Counted from the stretch's first letter, positions 8,578-16,260 are shown. The stretch is DNA of 27,707 nucleotides from Vulcanimicrobiota bacterium (GCA_028287545.1 JAQBPL010000349.1:1-27707), one strand, 5' to 3'. Notes: generated from the sequence alone by a model not told the origin. Made by a program: numbers and translations.

Positions 8578-8583
8578 CCTCAC

Positions 8584-8720
8584 GCAGGCCCTATCACGCT
8601 TGCCTGCTGCCGCGGCTAGGGTCTCGATCCCCCAGGGATTCCTCGTCGGCCCCCGTAACGGCCCACGTCGAATACCGCCCCATTCGGGGTGGGGCCGTTC
8701 CGAGGGAGTAACCGAGCACC
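8584..8720. promoter_or_regulatory. Divergent intergenic region dprA / zinc-ribbon gene
   Basis: About 137 bases that must carry promoters for both directions. I see no convincing -35/-10 pair. A small hairpin CCCCATTCGGGG (about 8679-8690) precedes the rightward gene, and a GAGGGAG about 12 bases before its ATG could serve as the ribosome site. No open frame in the gap looks like a gene. Confidence 0.4.
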
Positions 8721-8870
8721 ATGGCAGCCGAAGCGTACTGCGTCAAATGCAAGACCAAGCGCGAAATCAAAGACGCGCAGCAGATCCAAATGAAGAACGG
8801 TCGCCCGGCGACCGAAGGGAAGTGCCCCGTTTGCGGGACCAAGATGTTCAAGATCGGGGCTTCCACCTAA
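8721..8870 (+). CDS. Small zinc-ribbon protein (DUF5679-like)
   Basis: A 49-residue protein starting MAAEAYCVKCKTKREI and ending GKCPVCGTKMFKIGAST. Two CxxC pairs (Cys7/Cys10 and Cys35/Cys38) would bind one zinc ion in a rubredoxin-like ribbon. The stretch between, AQQIQMKNGRPATEGKCPVCG, is typical of the short DUF5679 proteins found in GC-rich bacteria, whose role is not known. The strong composition bias, intact zinc ligands, ATG start and a terminator-like hairpin right after the stop make it a real gene despite its size. It is probably transcribed alone. Confidence 0.85.
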   Translation: MAAEAYCVKCKTKREIKDAQQIQMKNGRPATEGKCPVCGTKMFKIGAST

Positions 8871-8881
8871 TCAACCATGAC

Positions 8882-8922
8882 GGGGCTGCTCCGCGCGCGG
8901 AGTCAGCCCCGGCTTCGTTTTC
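8882..8922 (+). terminator. Intrinsic terminator-like hairpin after the zinc-ribbon gene
   Basis: GGGGCTG (8882-8888) pairs with CAGCCCC (8904-8910). Inside it CTCCG pairs with CGGAG around a CGCG loop, with a single bulged T. The 12-13 pair stem is followed by GGCTTCGTTTTC, a modest T-rich tract. It lies 11 bases after the stop codon and should separate this gene from the nrdR operon. Confidence 0.8.
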
Positions 8923-8942
8923 GAGGCGATCCGGGCTATACT
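8914..8942 (+). promoter_or_regulatory. Possible nrdR operon promoter
   Basis: TATACT (8937-8942) is the best -10 hexamer in the gap between the terminator and nrdR. The hexamer 17 bases upstream, TTCGTT, is a poor -35. Just downstream, CACCC and GGGTG flank ACATGT (about 8950-8970), a partial inverted repeat. NrdR repressors bind AT-centred palindromes in the promoters they control, so autoregulation is possible, but the match is weak. Confidence 0.35.
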
Positions 8943-8996
8943 GGACGGGCACCCACAACATGTAGGGGTGCTGCCTCCGGAGAGGACCTAGCCGAC

Positions 8997-9443
8997 CTGC
9001 TCTGCCCGCACTGCCGCAAGAACGAGACCCGCGTCGTCGACTCGCGCGACGACGACAACTCCGTCCGCAGACGGCGTGAGTGTCTCGGCTGCAAGCACCG
9101 CTTCACAACCTATGAGCGGATGGAAGCCCCGCGCCTGTTCGTGGTCAAAAAAGACGGGCGGCGCGAGCAATACAATCGCGACAAAGTGCTCAACGGGCTG
9201 CGCCGGGCGTGCGAGAAGCGTCCGGTCTCCGAGGCCCAGATGGAAGAAGTCGTGGCGGCGATCGAGCGCGAGCTCTTCGCACGCGGCGAGAGCGAGGTCT
9301 CCGGCAAGCTCGTCGGAGAGAAGCTGATGGAGGCGCTCAAGGGCGTCGACGAGGTGGCGTACGTCCGGTTCGCGAGCGTCTACCGCGACTTCCGCGACGT
9401 GGCGAGTTTCCGGGCCGAGCTCGAAGGTCTGCTCTCGAAATGA
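8997..9443 (+). CDS. nrdR: Transcriptional repressor NrdR, apparent CTG start
   Basis: A 148-residue zinc-ribbon/ATP-cone repressor of ribonucleotide reductase genes. The zinc ligands are Cys3, Cys6, Cys29 and Cys32 (LCPHC ... RRRRECLGC), with the DNA-contact stretch SVRRRREC and RFTTYER. The ATP-cone runs from about residue 46 to 136 ([20 protein letters not shown] ... [13 protein letters not shown]). The family normally starts M-K/R-CP immediately before the first zinc pair. Here the codon in that place is CTG (8997), ten bases after a good GGAGAGGA. No ATG, GTG or TTG in frame lies nearby; the next ATG upstream (8877) is before the terminator hairpin. The stop overlaps the dut start as ATGA. 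Confidence 0.92.
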   Translation: MLCPHCRKNETRVVDSRDDDNSVRRRRECLGCKHRFTTYERMEAPRLFVVKKDGRREQYNRDKVLNGLRRACEKRPVSEAQMEEVVAAIERELFARGESEVSGKLVGEKLMEALKGVDEVAYVRFASVYRDFRDVASFRAELEGLLSK

Positions 9444-9889
9444 ACCCGTCGATCGCGGTCGCACGCTTGCCGGAGGGTGAGGGCCTGCCGTTGCCCGTCT
9501 ACATGAGCGACGGCGCCGCGGGCGCCGACGTGGTCGCCGCCGTGGCCGAGGATCTCGTCCTCGCGCCGGGGGCTCGCGCGCTCGTGCCGACCGGTTTCGC
9601 GCTCGAGGTTCCGATCGGGTACGAAGTGCAGGTGCGGCCACGCAGCGGCCTCGCGCTGAAATCCGGCGTGACGTGCCTGAACAGTCCCGGGACGATCGAC
9701 AGCGACTACCGCGGTCCCGTCGGGGTCATCCTGGTCAATCACGGCGACCAGCCGTTTGTGGTGCGCCGCGGCGACCGCATCGCGCAACTGGTGGTCGCGC
9801 CGGTATCGCGGGCGACGTTCGGTGAGGCCGTCGTACTGGCCGCGAGCGTCCGCGGCGACGGCGGCTTCGGCAGCACCGGAAAGAGATGA
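9440..9889 (+). CDS. dut: dUTP diphosphatase
   Basis: A 149-residue trimeric dUTPase, converting dUTP to dUMP and pyrophosphate so that uracil is kept out of DNA. All five motifs are visible: SDGAAGADV (23-31), [11 protein letters not shown] (66-76), [14 protein letters not shown] (84-97, catalytic Asp87), GDRIAQLVV, and the glycine-rich [10 protein letters not shown] at the C-terminus that closes over the nucleotide. It is coupled by ATGA to nrdR before it and to the reductase gene after it. Its place beside nrdR joins two genes of dNTP pool control. Confidence 0.96.
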   Translation: MNPSIAVARLPEGEGLPLPVYMSDGAAGADVVAAVAEDLVLAPGARALVPTGFALEVPIGYEVQVRPRSGLALKSGVTCLNSPGTIDSDYRGPVGVILVNHGDQPFVVRRGDRIAQLVVAPVSRATFGEAVVLAASVRGDGGFGSTGKR

Positions 9890-10887
9890 ACGTCTACGTC
9901 GTCGGCGCCGGCGCGGTCGGCACGTATCTCGGCGACCTGCTCACCGGGATCGGCAACACGGTGACGTACGCGCCTCGTTCCCTCGACGACGTCGTGACGG
10001 TCGAGGCCGACATCGCGCTCGTCACCGTGAAGTCGTACGATACGCCGGCCGCGATCGAGACGCTCCGCCGCGCGCTGCGCGATCCGTCGGGCACGACGAT
10101 CGTCACGCCCCAGAACGGCATCGGAAACGAAGAAGCGTTCGCGGCCGCATTCGGCGCCGAGGCCGTCGTCTCGGCCGCGCTGACCGTGCCGGTCGCGATG
10201 GGCCCGAACGGGCGCGGGGTCGCGGCGAGCGGCGGCGGGATCGCGTTCGCCCCGGTCGTCACTACGGCCACCCCGTACAACTGGATTCTCGCGATGTTCG
10301 GTGCGGCCGGCTTGCAGACGTCGGCCGTGCGCGACTACCGCTCGCTCAAATGGTCGAAGCTGGCGCTCAACATCGTCGCGAACGCGACCTGCGCGATCCT
10401 CGACGTGCTGCCCGAACGCATCGTCCGCGAAGATGACGTCTTCGCGCGCGAGATTCGCGCGAGCCGCGAGGTGCGCTCGACCATGTAGGCGCTCGGCATC
10501 CCGGCGATCGACCTGCCGCGCTACCCCGTTCGCGCGCTGCTCGCCGTCGCGACGATGCCGACCCCAATCGCGCGCACGGTGCTGGCCGGCCGGATCGCGA
10601 GCGCCCGCGGCGAGAAGCCGCCCTCGCTGCTGCTCGACCTGCGGTCTGCCAAACACCGCACGGAAGTCGAGTCCCTCAACGGCGCGGTGGCGCGCGCAGC
10701 CCGCGACGCGGGACTCGACGCGCCGGTGAACGCGGCTTTCGGCCGCATCCTCAGCGACGTTGCGCATATGCCGCAACTGTGGGCGAAGTATCGCGAACGG
10801 CCCGCCGCGCTGGTCGCCGAGGTGCGCTCCGAAACCGGCCGCAAATCGTCCGGTTCGCACGAGGCGAAAGGCGAAGGCAACGCGTGA
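9886..10887 (+). pseudogene. panE: 2-dehydropantoate 2-reductase-like gene split by an in-frame amber codon
   Basis: The frame reads as one ketopantoate reductase-family protein (NADPH-dependent, pantothenate pathway) except for a TAG at 10486-10488, codon 201. Before it are the nucleotide-binding GAGAVG (7-12), TPQNGIGNEE, and the catalytic-lysine region SLKWSKLALNIVANATCAI (Lys158). After it the same frame continues, with no shift, through ALGIPAIDLPRYPV to the C-terminal helices and a TGA at 10885. The codon context REVRSTM-TAG-ALGIP suggests a lost CAG (Gln). Without the second half the protein lacks most of its substrate-binding domain. TAG ends several genes here (argS, dprA, sdaA), so general amber recoding is unlikely. 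Whether the enzyme is PanE proper or a paralogue cannot be told. Confidence 0.85.
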
Positions 10888-11753
10888 GACATTCCAACGT
10901 TCCCGAAGCACTCGACGGGTGGGCTATCCTGCACCGCATGTTCCGGTTCGACCGCCGCCGCTGGGACGCGGCGGACGTCGAGCGGCGGCAGGCGGCGGAG
11001 CGTGAGGCGGCCGAGCTGTTCGCGACGCTGGCGCGCGACGCGGACGCCGACCTCGGTCTCGCGCAAACGCTCGGTCACAAGGGCGACCTGCTGCTCACGC
11101 ACTACGCGCGCTCGTTCGACGCGCTCGGCGAGATGCAGGCTCAGGTCGACAAGCTCGCCTTGCGCGACTTCCTCGAGCCGTACGAGTCGTACGTCTCGAT
11201 CCTCGAGCTCGGCTTGTACGAGCACACCGCGAAGATCCACGCCGAGCTCCGCGATCGCGGCCTCAAGCCGCACTCGGAGGACTGGAACGCGGCGTTCGAC
11301 GCGATGATGAGCGAGGCCGCGCGCGAGCCGCGCAACGCGGGCCGCCTGTGGGCGCGCATCCCGCACCGCCGCTACGTCTGCTTCTATCCGATGAACAAGA
11401 AGCGCGACGGTGCCGACAATTGGTACGCGACGCCGTACGAAGAGCGCGCGAAGCTGATGCTCGAGCACGGCAAGATCGGGCGGTCGTTCCACGGTCACGT
11501 CACGCAGGTGATCTCGGGTTCGATCGGTTTCGACGATTGGGAGTGGGGTGTCGACCTGTACGCCGACGATCCGCTCGTGTTCAAGCGCCTCGTCTACACG
11601 ATGCGCTTCGATGAGGCGTCCTCTCGTTTCGGCGAGTTCGGACGGTTCTGGACCGGGATGCAGTTCTCGGTCTCGCAGCTCGGCGTGTTTCTCGCCGGCG
11701 TTGGGAGCCCGGCCCTCGTCGCCGACGACGCCGCGGAGCCCGCGCTGCGCTGA
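10884..11753 (+). CDS. hemQ: Coproheme decarboxylase HemQ (chlorite dismutase family)
   Basis: A 289-residue ChdC/HemQ protein, which makes haem b by oxidative decarboxylation of coprohaem in the coproporphyrin-dependent pathway. The start is GTG at 10884, overlapping the previous stop as GTGA, with GAAGG six bases upstream; the N-terminus VPEALDGWAILHRMFRFDR matches the family. Other marks are LGHKGDLLLTHYARSF, the radical-forming tyrosine region RRYVCFYPM (Tyr168), NWYATPYEERAKLMLEHGKIGR with the proximal His195, and ISGSIGFDDWEWGVDLYADDPLVFKRLVYTMRFDEAS. Chlorite dismutase proper is less likely given this clear HemQ signature. It is coupled to the VOC gene (TGATG). Ribosomes stopped by the amber codon in the upstream gene might lower its coupled expression. 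Confidence 0.94.
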   Translation: MRHSNVPEALDGWAILHRMFRFDRRRWDAADVERRQAAEREAAELFATLARDADADLGLAQTLGHKGDLLLTHYARSFDALGEMQAQVDKLALRDFLEPYESYVSILELGLYEHTAKIHAELRDRGLKPHSEDWNAAFDAMMSEAAREPRNAGRLWARIPHRRYVCFYPMNKKRDGADNWYATPYEERAKLMLEHGKIGRSFHGHVTQVISGSIGFDDWEWGVDLYADDPLVFKRLVYTMRFDEASSRFGEFGRFWTGMQFSVSQLGVFLAGVGSPALVADDAAEPALR

Positions 11754-12178
11754 TGGATTTCCAAGGGTTCGACCACATCGACCTGCGCGTTCCCGTGCTC
11801 GGCGTGGTCGAGGCGTTTTACGACGCGTTTCTGCCGCGGCTCGGTCTGACCGGCAAGAAGTACTCATGGGTCGAGTTCGGCGGCTCCTCGTGGAACGACG
11901 CGACGTCCGAACGCTACAACACCGTCGAATACTACGAGGAAAACGTCGATGGGCGGCTCACGCATTTCATCGGCATCATCGAGGAGCCGGGCGCGCAGCC
12001 GGCGCGCGGCCGCATCGCGTTCGCCGTCGACGAAGACACGCTCGAGGAGTGGGAGCGCGTATTGCCCGAGATCGGCGCACGCGAACTCGAGCGCGGCGAT
12101 CCGTCGTATCCCGCGCTGTTCTTCACCGACCCGCTCGGAACGCGGCTCGAGGTCTGCGCCCGCCGCCTGCGTCCGTGA
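11753..12178 (+). CDS. VOC (glyoxalase/dioxygenase fold) family protein
   Basis: A 141-residue single-domain vicinal oxygen chelate protein. Two beta-alpha-beta-beta-beta modules are recognisable: FDHIDLRVPVLGVVEAFYDAFLPRLGL at the start and GRIAFAVDEDTLEEWERVLPEIGA ... ALFFTDPLGTRLEVCAR at the end. Likely metal ligands are His8 in the first module and the Glu of TRLEVC in the last strand. The family covers lyases, dioxygenases and drug-binding proteins, so no reaction is assigned. It begins on the last base of the hemQ stop and overlaps the next gene as GTGA. Confidence 0.85.
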   Translation: MDFQGFDHIDLRVPVLGVVEAFYDAFLPRLGLTGKKYSWVEFGGSSWNDATSERYNTVEYYEENVDGRLTHFIGIIEEPGAQPARGRIAFAVDEDTLEEWERVLPEIGARELERGDPSYPALFFTDPLGTRLEVCARRLRP

Positions 12179-13227
12179 TCGTCGCAATGCGGGCGGTCGC
12201 GTGTGCGGGCGTGCTTGCGGCGAGCGTCGGTGACTCGGCGTTGCAGCGTGAGACGCGCGACGTGGCCTTCGCCGAGCCGCGCATCGCCAATGCCTGGTTG
12301 TATGCGGAAGGCGGAATCCTGTTCGTTTTCGTAGCGGCCGGCGGTGGTTCGTACAGCGTGGACGCGAGCAAAGTACGAGCGGTCGTACGACCGTATGCCG
12401 ACGGCGCGACTGCGGAGCTTCCGTGGCGAGATCTGCGCATCGATGTGGGGCGGCCTGTGCCGGAGCCCGGCAGCGTGAGCGGCAGCCCGCACGAATTTCG
12501 CATTCCGGTGACCTTCCCCGAACCACCGGGTTCGCCCGGGATGTACGTCGTACAGGTGCGCCTCGAATCGGGCTTCGCGCGCCTGCCCGATGGCGCGGAA
12601 ATTCCGCAAAAGCCCTCACCGTACGGCCAGTCCGTTTGGTGGCCCGACGAGGGCGGCGACGATCGCGGATTGCACGCCGTCCGCGAGCGTCTTCTCGGCC
12701 ACGCCTTTTACGGCTACGGTGGAACGACGGCCGGATGCGAGCCGGCGTGGTATCGCGACTATGAGCCTTCGACGCCGATTCCGATTCGCAGCGTCGCACG
12801 CGAACGCGGCCACGCGGTGTACCTCGGGACCGGGAGGTCGAACGACGGGTTCTTCTTTCTCGCGCTCGACCCGATCGTCGCGATGGTCGACCTTCCCGAC
12901 ACGAAGCTCGCTCACGGCTGGGGCGGCAGCGGCGGCGTTTCGCCCGAAGGACCGTGTCCGGCGCTGCGTTTCGCGGACCCGTGGTACCTCGACGTGCGTG
13001 GTACGACCGTCGCGCTGCCGGCCGGCCGGACACCCGATCAGGTTCACGCCGGCATGACGCGCGCCGACGTCCGCCGCTATTACGGCTATCCAAGCGGATA
13101 TGCGACCGCGGCACAGTTCGACCGAATGGACGAGTGGACGTACGACCACGGCGTGCGGTTCTCGTGGTCGGTGACGTTCGCGAACGATCGCGTCGTCGCG
13201 TTCACGTCGCCGGAACGCGGACCATGA
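12175..13227 (+). CDS. Exported protein of unknown function with BamE/SmpA-like C-terminus
   Basis: About 350 residues. The N-terminus, VIVAMRAVACAGVLAASVGDSALQ, looks like a signal peptide or anchor. GTG at 12175 fits the overlapping layout of the operon; ATG at 12187 is the alternative. The middle is beta-rich with many aromatic and Gly residues (PEGPCPALRFADPWYLDVRG) and is not recognised. The last 60 residues resemble the BamE/SmpA fold: GMTRADVRRYYGYPSGY, then DEWTYDHGVRFSWSVTFANDRVVAF, the usual 'G.t..dV...yG.P ... W.Y....... v.F..drV' spacing. That fold often mediates protein contacts at the cell envelope. The stop overlaps the HNH gene as ATGA. Confidence 0.65.
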   Translation: MIVAMRAVACAGVLAASVGDSALQRETRDVAFAEPRIANAWLYAEGGILFVFVAAGGGSYSVDASKVRAVVRPYADGATAELPWRDLRIDVGRPVPEPGSVSGSPHEFRIPVTFPEPPGSPGMYVVQVRLESGFARLPDGAEIPQKPSPYGQSVWWPDEGGDDRGLHAVRERLLGHAFYGYGGTTAGCEPAWYRDYEPSTPIPIRSVARERGHAVYLGTGRSNDGFFFLALDPIVAMVDLPDTKLAHGWGGSGGVSPEGPCPALRFADPWYLDVRGTTVALPAGRTPDQVHAGMTRADVRRYYGYPSGYATAAQFDRMDEWTYDHGVRFSWSVTFANDRVVAFTSPERGP

Positions 13228-13718
13228 AGATGTCGGCCCCGCTCAAGCGCGACGCGCTGCTCGCGGTGTGTTCGCTCGCGCCGCCGGTCGGCAACGGCGC
13301 GTGCGCCTGGTGTGCGGCCGAGTTGCCCGCGCGGCGCCGGACGTGGTGCAGCGATCGCTGCGGCGACGCGTTCTGGGCGAACCATTGGTGGTCGGTCGCG
13401 CGCAGCACCGCGAAGCGCCGCGACAAGTATCGCTGTAGGCGGTGCGGAGCGCGCGGGCCGAAACGGCCGACCGCCGCGGCGCATCGGACGCGCGCGGCGT
13501 ATCTCAAGGCGATGCGCGCTTGGCGGGAGCAGAAGAAAGTCGGGCGGCTCGAGGTCAACCACATCGAACCGGCCGCCGGGCGGCACGGCCAGCTCTCGTG
13601 CGTGCACCATCTGAACAACCTCGAGACGCTCTGCCTGCCGTGTCACAAAGAGCACACGGCGGCGCTGCGCGTTCAAAGCGCGGCAATAGAAGTCGTGAGC
13701 GCACGCGCCCCTGCTTGA
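13224..13718 (+). CDS. HNH endonuclease with zinc-finger N-terminus
   Basis: A 164-residue protein. The C-terminal half holds an HNH motif: EVNHIEP (His113), HHLNNLETLC (Asn131/132) and LPCHKEHT (His141), with Cys137 and Cys140 probably holding a structural zinc. The first half has more Cys pairs, CAWCAAELPARRRTWCSDRC and CRRCGARG, so two small zinc-binding knuckles are likely. HNH domains cut DNA in restriction, repair, mobile introns and phage packaging. No partner methylase or intron is nearby, and its place at the end of a metabolic operon gives no clear role. It could be a repair or housekeeping nuclease. Confidence 0.8.
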   Translation: MKMSAPLKRDALLAVCSLAPPVGNGACAWCAAELPARRRTWCSDRCGDAFWANHWWSVARSTAKRRDKYRCRRCGARGPKRPTAAAHRTRAAYLKAMRAWREQKKVGRLEVNHIEPAAGRHGQLSCVHHLNNLETLCLPCHKEHTAALRVQSAAIEVVSARAPA

Positions 13719-13734
13719 CCGCCGCTCGCGGCGG
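13719..13734 (+). terminator. GC-only hairpin after the HNH gene
   Basis: CCGCCG and CGGCGG form a perfect six-pair stem with a CTCG loop directly after the HNH stop codon. No T tract follows, and the ribosome site of the next gene (GGAAGGAG) begins only a few bases later. It may be a weak or Rho-assisted terminator, a processing or pausing site, or simply a boundary hairpin. Confidence 0.4.
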
Positions 13735-13751
13735 GGAACGGAAGGAGTACT

Positions 13752-15173
13752 ATGAGTGCCACCGCGGCCGCGACGATCCGAACCACGAACCCTGCCACCG
13801 GCGAACTCCTCGAGTCCTACGAGCAGCACGATCCCGCGGCGATCGACGAGCTGCTCGGCCGTGCGCACGGGCAAGCGCAACGCTGGCGCGAGACGCCGTT
13901 CGCCGAACGCGCGAAGCACATGCGCGGTGCGGCGCTGACGCTGCGCGATCAGAAGGCAAAATTGGCGGCGCTGGCGACGCGCGAGATGGGGAAGCCGATC
14001 GCCGAGGCCGAGGCCGAGGTCGAGAAGTGCGCGTGGGCTTGTGAGTGGTTCGCCGAGAACGGTGAACGCCTGCTGCGCCCCAAGGAGATCCCCTCGAACG
14101 CGACGCGCAGTTATGTCGCGTTCCGGCCGCTCGGCGTGCTGCTCGCGATCATGCCGTGGAACTTCCCGTACTGGCAGGCGTTCCGCGCCGCCGCGCCCGC
14201 GATGATGGCGGGAAACGTCCTCGTGCTCAAGCACGCATCCAACGTGACCGGCTGCGCGCTCGCCATCGAAGAAGTGTTCCGCGCGAGCGGGTTTCCGGCG
14301 GGAGCGTTCACGACGCTCGTGATCGGCAGCAAGGCGATGGAGCCGGTGGTGCTCGAGGAGCGGATCGCCGCCGTCACGCTGACCGGCAGCGAAGCCGCCG
14401 GCTCGTCGGTCGGCGCGCTCGCCGGCCGCGCGATCAAAAAGACGGTGCTGGAACTCGGCGGCTCCGACTACTTCATCGTGCTCGGCGATGCGGATCTCGA
14501 GCGGGCGGCGGAGATCGGCGTGCGGGCCCGTTTTCAGAACACCGGTCAGAGCTGCATCGCCGCGAAGCGCTTCATCATCGAGCAGTCGGTGTACGATCGC
14601 TACGTCGCGCTGTTCGTCGAGAAGACGCGCGCGCTGAAGGTCGGCGATCCGATGCAGCGCGAGACGCGCATCGGGCCGATGGCACGGTTCGACCTGCGCG
14701 ACCAACTGGCGGAACAAGTGCGCGACACGCTCGCCGCAGGCGCGAAGCTGCTGCTCGGCGGCGAGGCGATCGCGGGCCAGGGTGCGTATTACCAGCCAAC
14801 GGTCGTCGGCGACGTGCGGCTCGGGATGCGGATGGCCGACGAGGAGACGTTCGGTCCGGCCGCGGCGATGTTCCGGGCGAACGACGCGGAGCACGCGGTC
14901 ACCATTGCGAATTCTTCGCGCTACGGGCTGGGCGGCAACCTCTGGACGAACGACGTCGCCCGTGCCGAGCAATGCGCCGCGCAGCTCGATTCGGGGAACT
15001 GCTTCATCAACGGAATGACCGCGTCCGATCCGCGCCTGCCGTTCGGCGGCGTGAAGAAGAGCGGGATCGGCCGCGAGCTCTCCGAGTTCGGGATCCGCGA
15101 GTTCGTCAACATTCAAACCGTTTGGATCGGCCCCGACACCGGAACGAGCGCGTCCACGGTGCCGGCTGAGTAA
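13752..15173 (+). CDS. NAD(P)-dependent aldehyde dehydrogenase, succinate-semialdehyde dehydrogenase type
   Basis: A 473-residue enzyme of the aldehyde dehydrogenase superfamily. Motifs: TNPATGELL at the start, the cofactor-binding PWNFPYWQAFRAAAPAMMAGN, TGSEAAGSSVG, the general base in LELGGSD (Glu234), the nucleophile in NTGQSCIAAKRF (Cys268, 34 residues later as expected), EETFGPAA and LPFGGVKKSGIGRE. The LELGGSD and GQSCIAAKRF variants are those of the Sad/YneI-like succinate-semialdehyde dehydrogenases, which oxidise succinate semialdehyde to succinate. That specificity is inferred. GGAAGGAG lies five bases before the ATG, the best ribosome site in the region. Confidence 0.92.
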   Translation: MSATAAATIRTTNPATGELLESYEQHDPAAIDELLGRAHGQAQRWRETPFAERAKHMRGAALTLRDQKAKLAALATREMGKPIAEAEAEVEKCAWACEWFAENGERLLRPKEIPSNATRSYVAFRPLGVLLAIMPWNFPYWQAFRAAAPAMMAGNVLVLKHASNVTGCALAIEEVFRASGFPAGAFTTLVIGSKAMEPVVLEERIAAVTLTGSEAAGSSVGALAGRAIKKTVLELGGSDYFIVLGDADLERAAEIGVRARFQNTGQSCIAAKRFIIEQSVYDRYVALFVEKTRALKVGDPMQRETRIGPMARFDLRDQLAEQVRDTLAAGAKLLLGGEAIAGQGAYYQPTVVGDVRLGMRMADEETFGPAAAMFRANDAEHAVTIANSSRYGLGGNLWTNDVARAEQCAAQLDSGNCFINGMTASDPRLPFGGVKKSGIGRELSEFGIREFVNIQTVWIGPDTGTSASTVPAE

Positions 15174-15192
15174 CCACGGCGCGTGACGTGGG

Positions 15193-15234
15193 CCCTTCGA
15201 CAGGCTCAGGCTGACACGAGAGGCTCAGGGTGAC
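15193..15234. repeat. Dispersed palindromic repeat, copy 2 (two partial units)
   Basis: CCCTTCGACAGGCTCAGGCTGAC (15193-15215) is followed by a second partial unit GAGGCTCAGGGTGAC (15220-15234). They are diverged, inverse-orientation copies of the element at 8556 and 21259. The element fills about half of the 82-base gap between the aldehyde dehydrogenase and the MBL-fold gene, and so forms part of that gene's leader. Confidence 0.75.
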
Positions 15235-15255
15235 GTGAGGTTGTACCGTGAGCGT

Positions 15256-16260
15256 ATGGCGCACGATCAGCCGCTCACGTCGGTCCTGGGTGAGGGGATC
15301 GTGCAGATTCGGCTTCCGATGGCCGGCAACCCGATGCGGTACATCAACGGTTACCTGCTCGAAGACGACGACGGCTTCACCTTGGTCGACTGCGGGTGGA
15401 AGGCCGACGACGTGCTCGATGCGCTCAACGCCGGGCTCGCGGAGCACGGGCATGCGCTGGCCGACGTGCGGCGTCTGCTGATCACGCACGTCCACTTCGA
15501 TCATTACGGTTTGGCGGGGACGCTGATGCGCGCCGGCGTCCCGATGCTCGCGATGCATCCCAAAGATTGGGAAGCCGCGCAGATGCACCTGACCGATCCG
15601 GCGGCGTTCGACCGCGAAGCCGACGAGTGGATAGCGCGCAACGGGTTCTCGTTCGAGGGCGAGATCGAGGACGAGCTCCACCATCATCGGACGGAACTGA
15701 CGAAGCCGACCCATTTGCTCGAGGACGGCGCGCGCGTCGGCCGCCTGGGCGCGATGTGGACGCCGGGGCACACGCCCGGCCACTTGTGCTTCGTCGACAA
15801 GGTGACCGGCAAGATCCTCACCGGCGACCACGTCCTCGATCCCGTCACGCCGCACGTCGGCGTCTGGCGCGACCATCGCGGCGATCCGCTCGGCGCGTAC
15901 GAACGCTCGCTGCATGCCGTGGCCGCGTGCGGCGCGACCGGCGCGCTGCCGGCGCACGGCGAACCGTTCGCCGACGTCGCCGGCCGCGTCGACGAGCTGC
16001 TCGCGCACCATCGGCATCGCGAGCGCCAGATCCTCGCGGCGCTGGAAGTGGAACCGACGAGCGCGACGGGCGTAGCGCGCGCGCTGCCCTGGCGCCGGCG
16101 CGGCGATCCGTTCGATCGCCTGCCCGACATGCACCGGCAGTTTGCCGTCGCGGAGACGATCGCCCACCTCGAGCACCTTCGTGCTCGCGGCTTGGTTGGG
16201 CGCGACATGGACGTCACGCCGATCCGCTACTCCGTGGTCGACGTCCCCGACCGCGTGTAG
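15256..16260 (+). CDS. MBL-fold metallo-hydrolase with C-terminal winged helix
   Basis: A 334-residue metallo-beta-lactamase-fold enzyme. Metal ligands are visible: THVHFDH (His78, His80, Asp82, His83), GHTPGH (His172, with His176 nearby), TGDHVLD (Asp191) and the final AHGEP (His234). After about residue 245 comes a small helical domain (DELLAHHRHRERQILAALE ... VAETIAHLEHLRARGLV) like the winged helix of the LACTB2 group. That layout is seen in thioesterase-like and nucleic-acid-cleaving members, so the substrate is not assigned. ATG at 15256 is preferred. GTG at 15235 is in frame but overlaps the repeat. The 3' end overlaps the convergent cupin gene by 34 bases. Confidence 0.88.
   Translation: MAHDQPLTSVLGEGIVQIRLPMAGNPMRYINGYLLEDDDGFTLVDCGWKADDVLDALNAGLAEHGHALADVRRLLITHVHFDHYGLAGTLMRAGVPMLAMHPKDWEAAQMHLTDPAAFDREADEWIARNGFSFEGEIEDELHHHRTELTKPTHLLEDGARVGRLGAMWTPGHTPGHLCFVDKVTGKILTGDHVLDPVTPHVGVWRDHRGDPLGAYERSLHAVAACGATGALPAHGEPFADVAGRVDELLAHHRHRERQILAALEVEPTSATGVARALPWRRRGDPFDRLPDMHRQFAVAETIAHLEHLRARGLVGRDMDVTPIRYSVVDVPDRV

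Noticed and set aside
8877..8996. N-terminal extension of NrdR from an ATG at 8877
   Set aside because: It would translate a terminator-like hairpin and a possible promoter, giving 40 residues with no counterpart in NrdR, whose zinc ribbon begins at the N-terminus.
13224..13718. HNH gene as part of a restriction or retron-type defence system
   Set aside because: There is no methylase, helicase, reverse transcriptase or other defence partner nearby, and the gene is at the end of a metabolic operon.
13086..15116. 676-residue minus-strand open frame
   Set aside because: Antisense of the HNH and aldehyde dehydrogenase genes, both of which carry intact catalytic motifs. No domain is recognisable on the minus strand.
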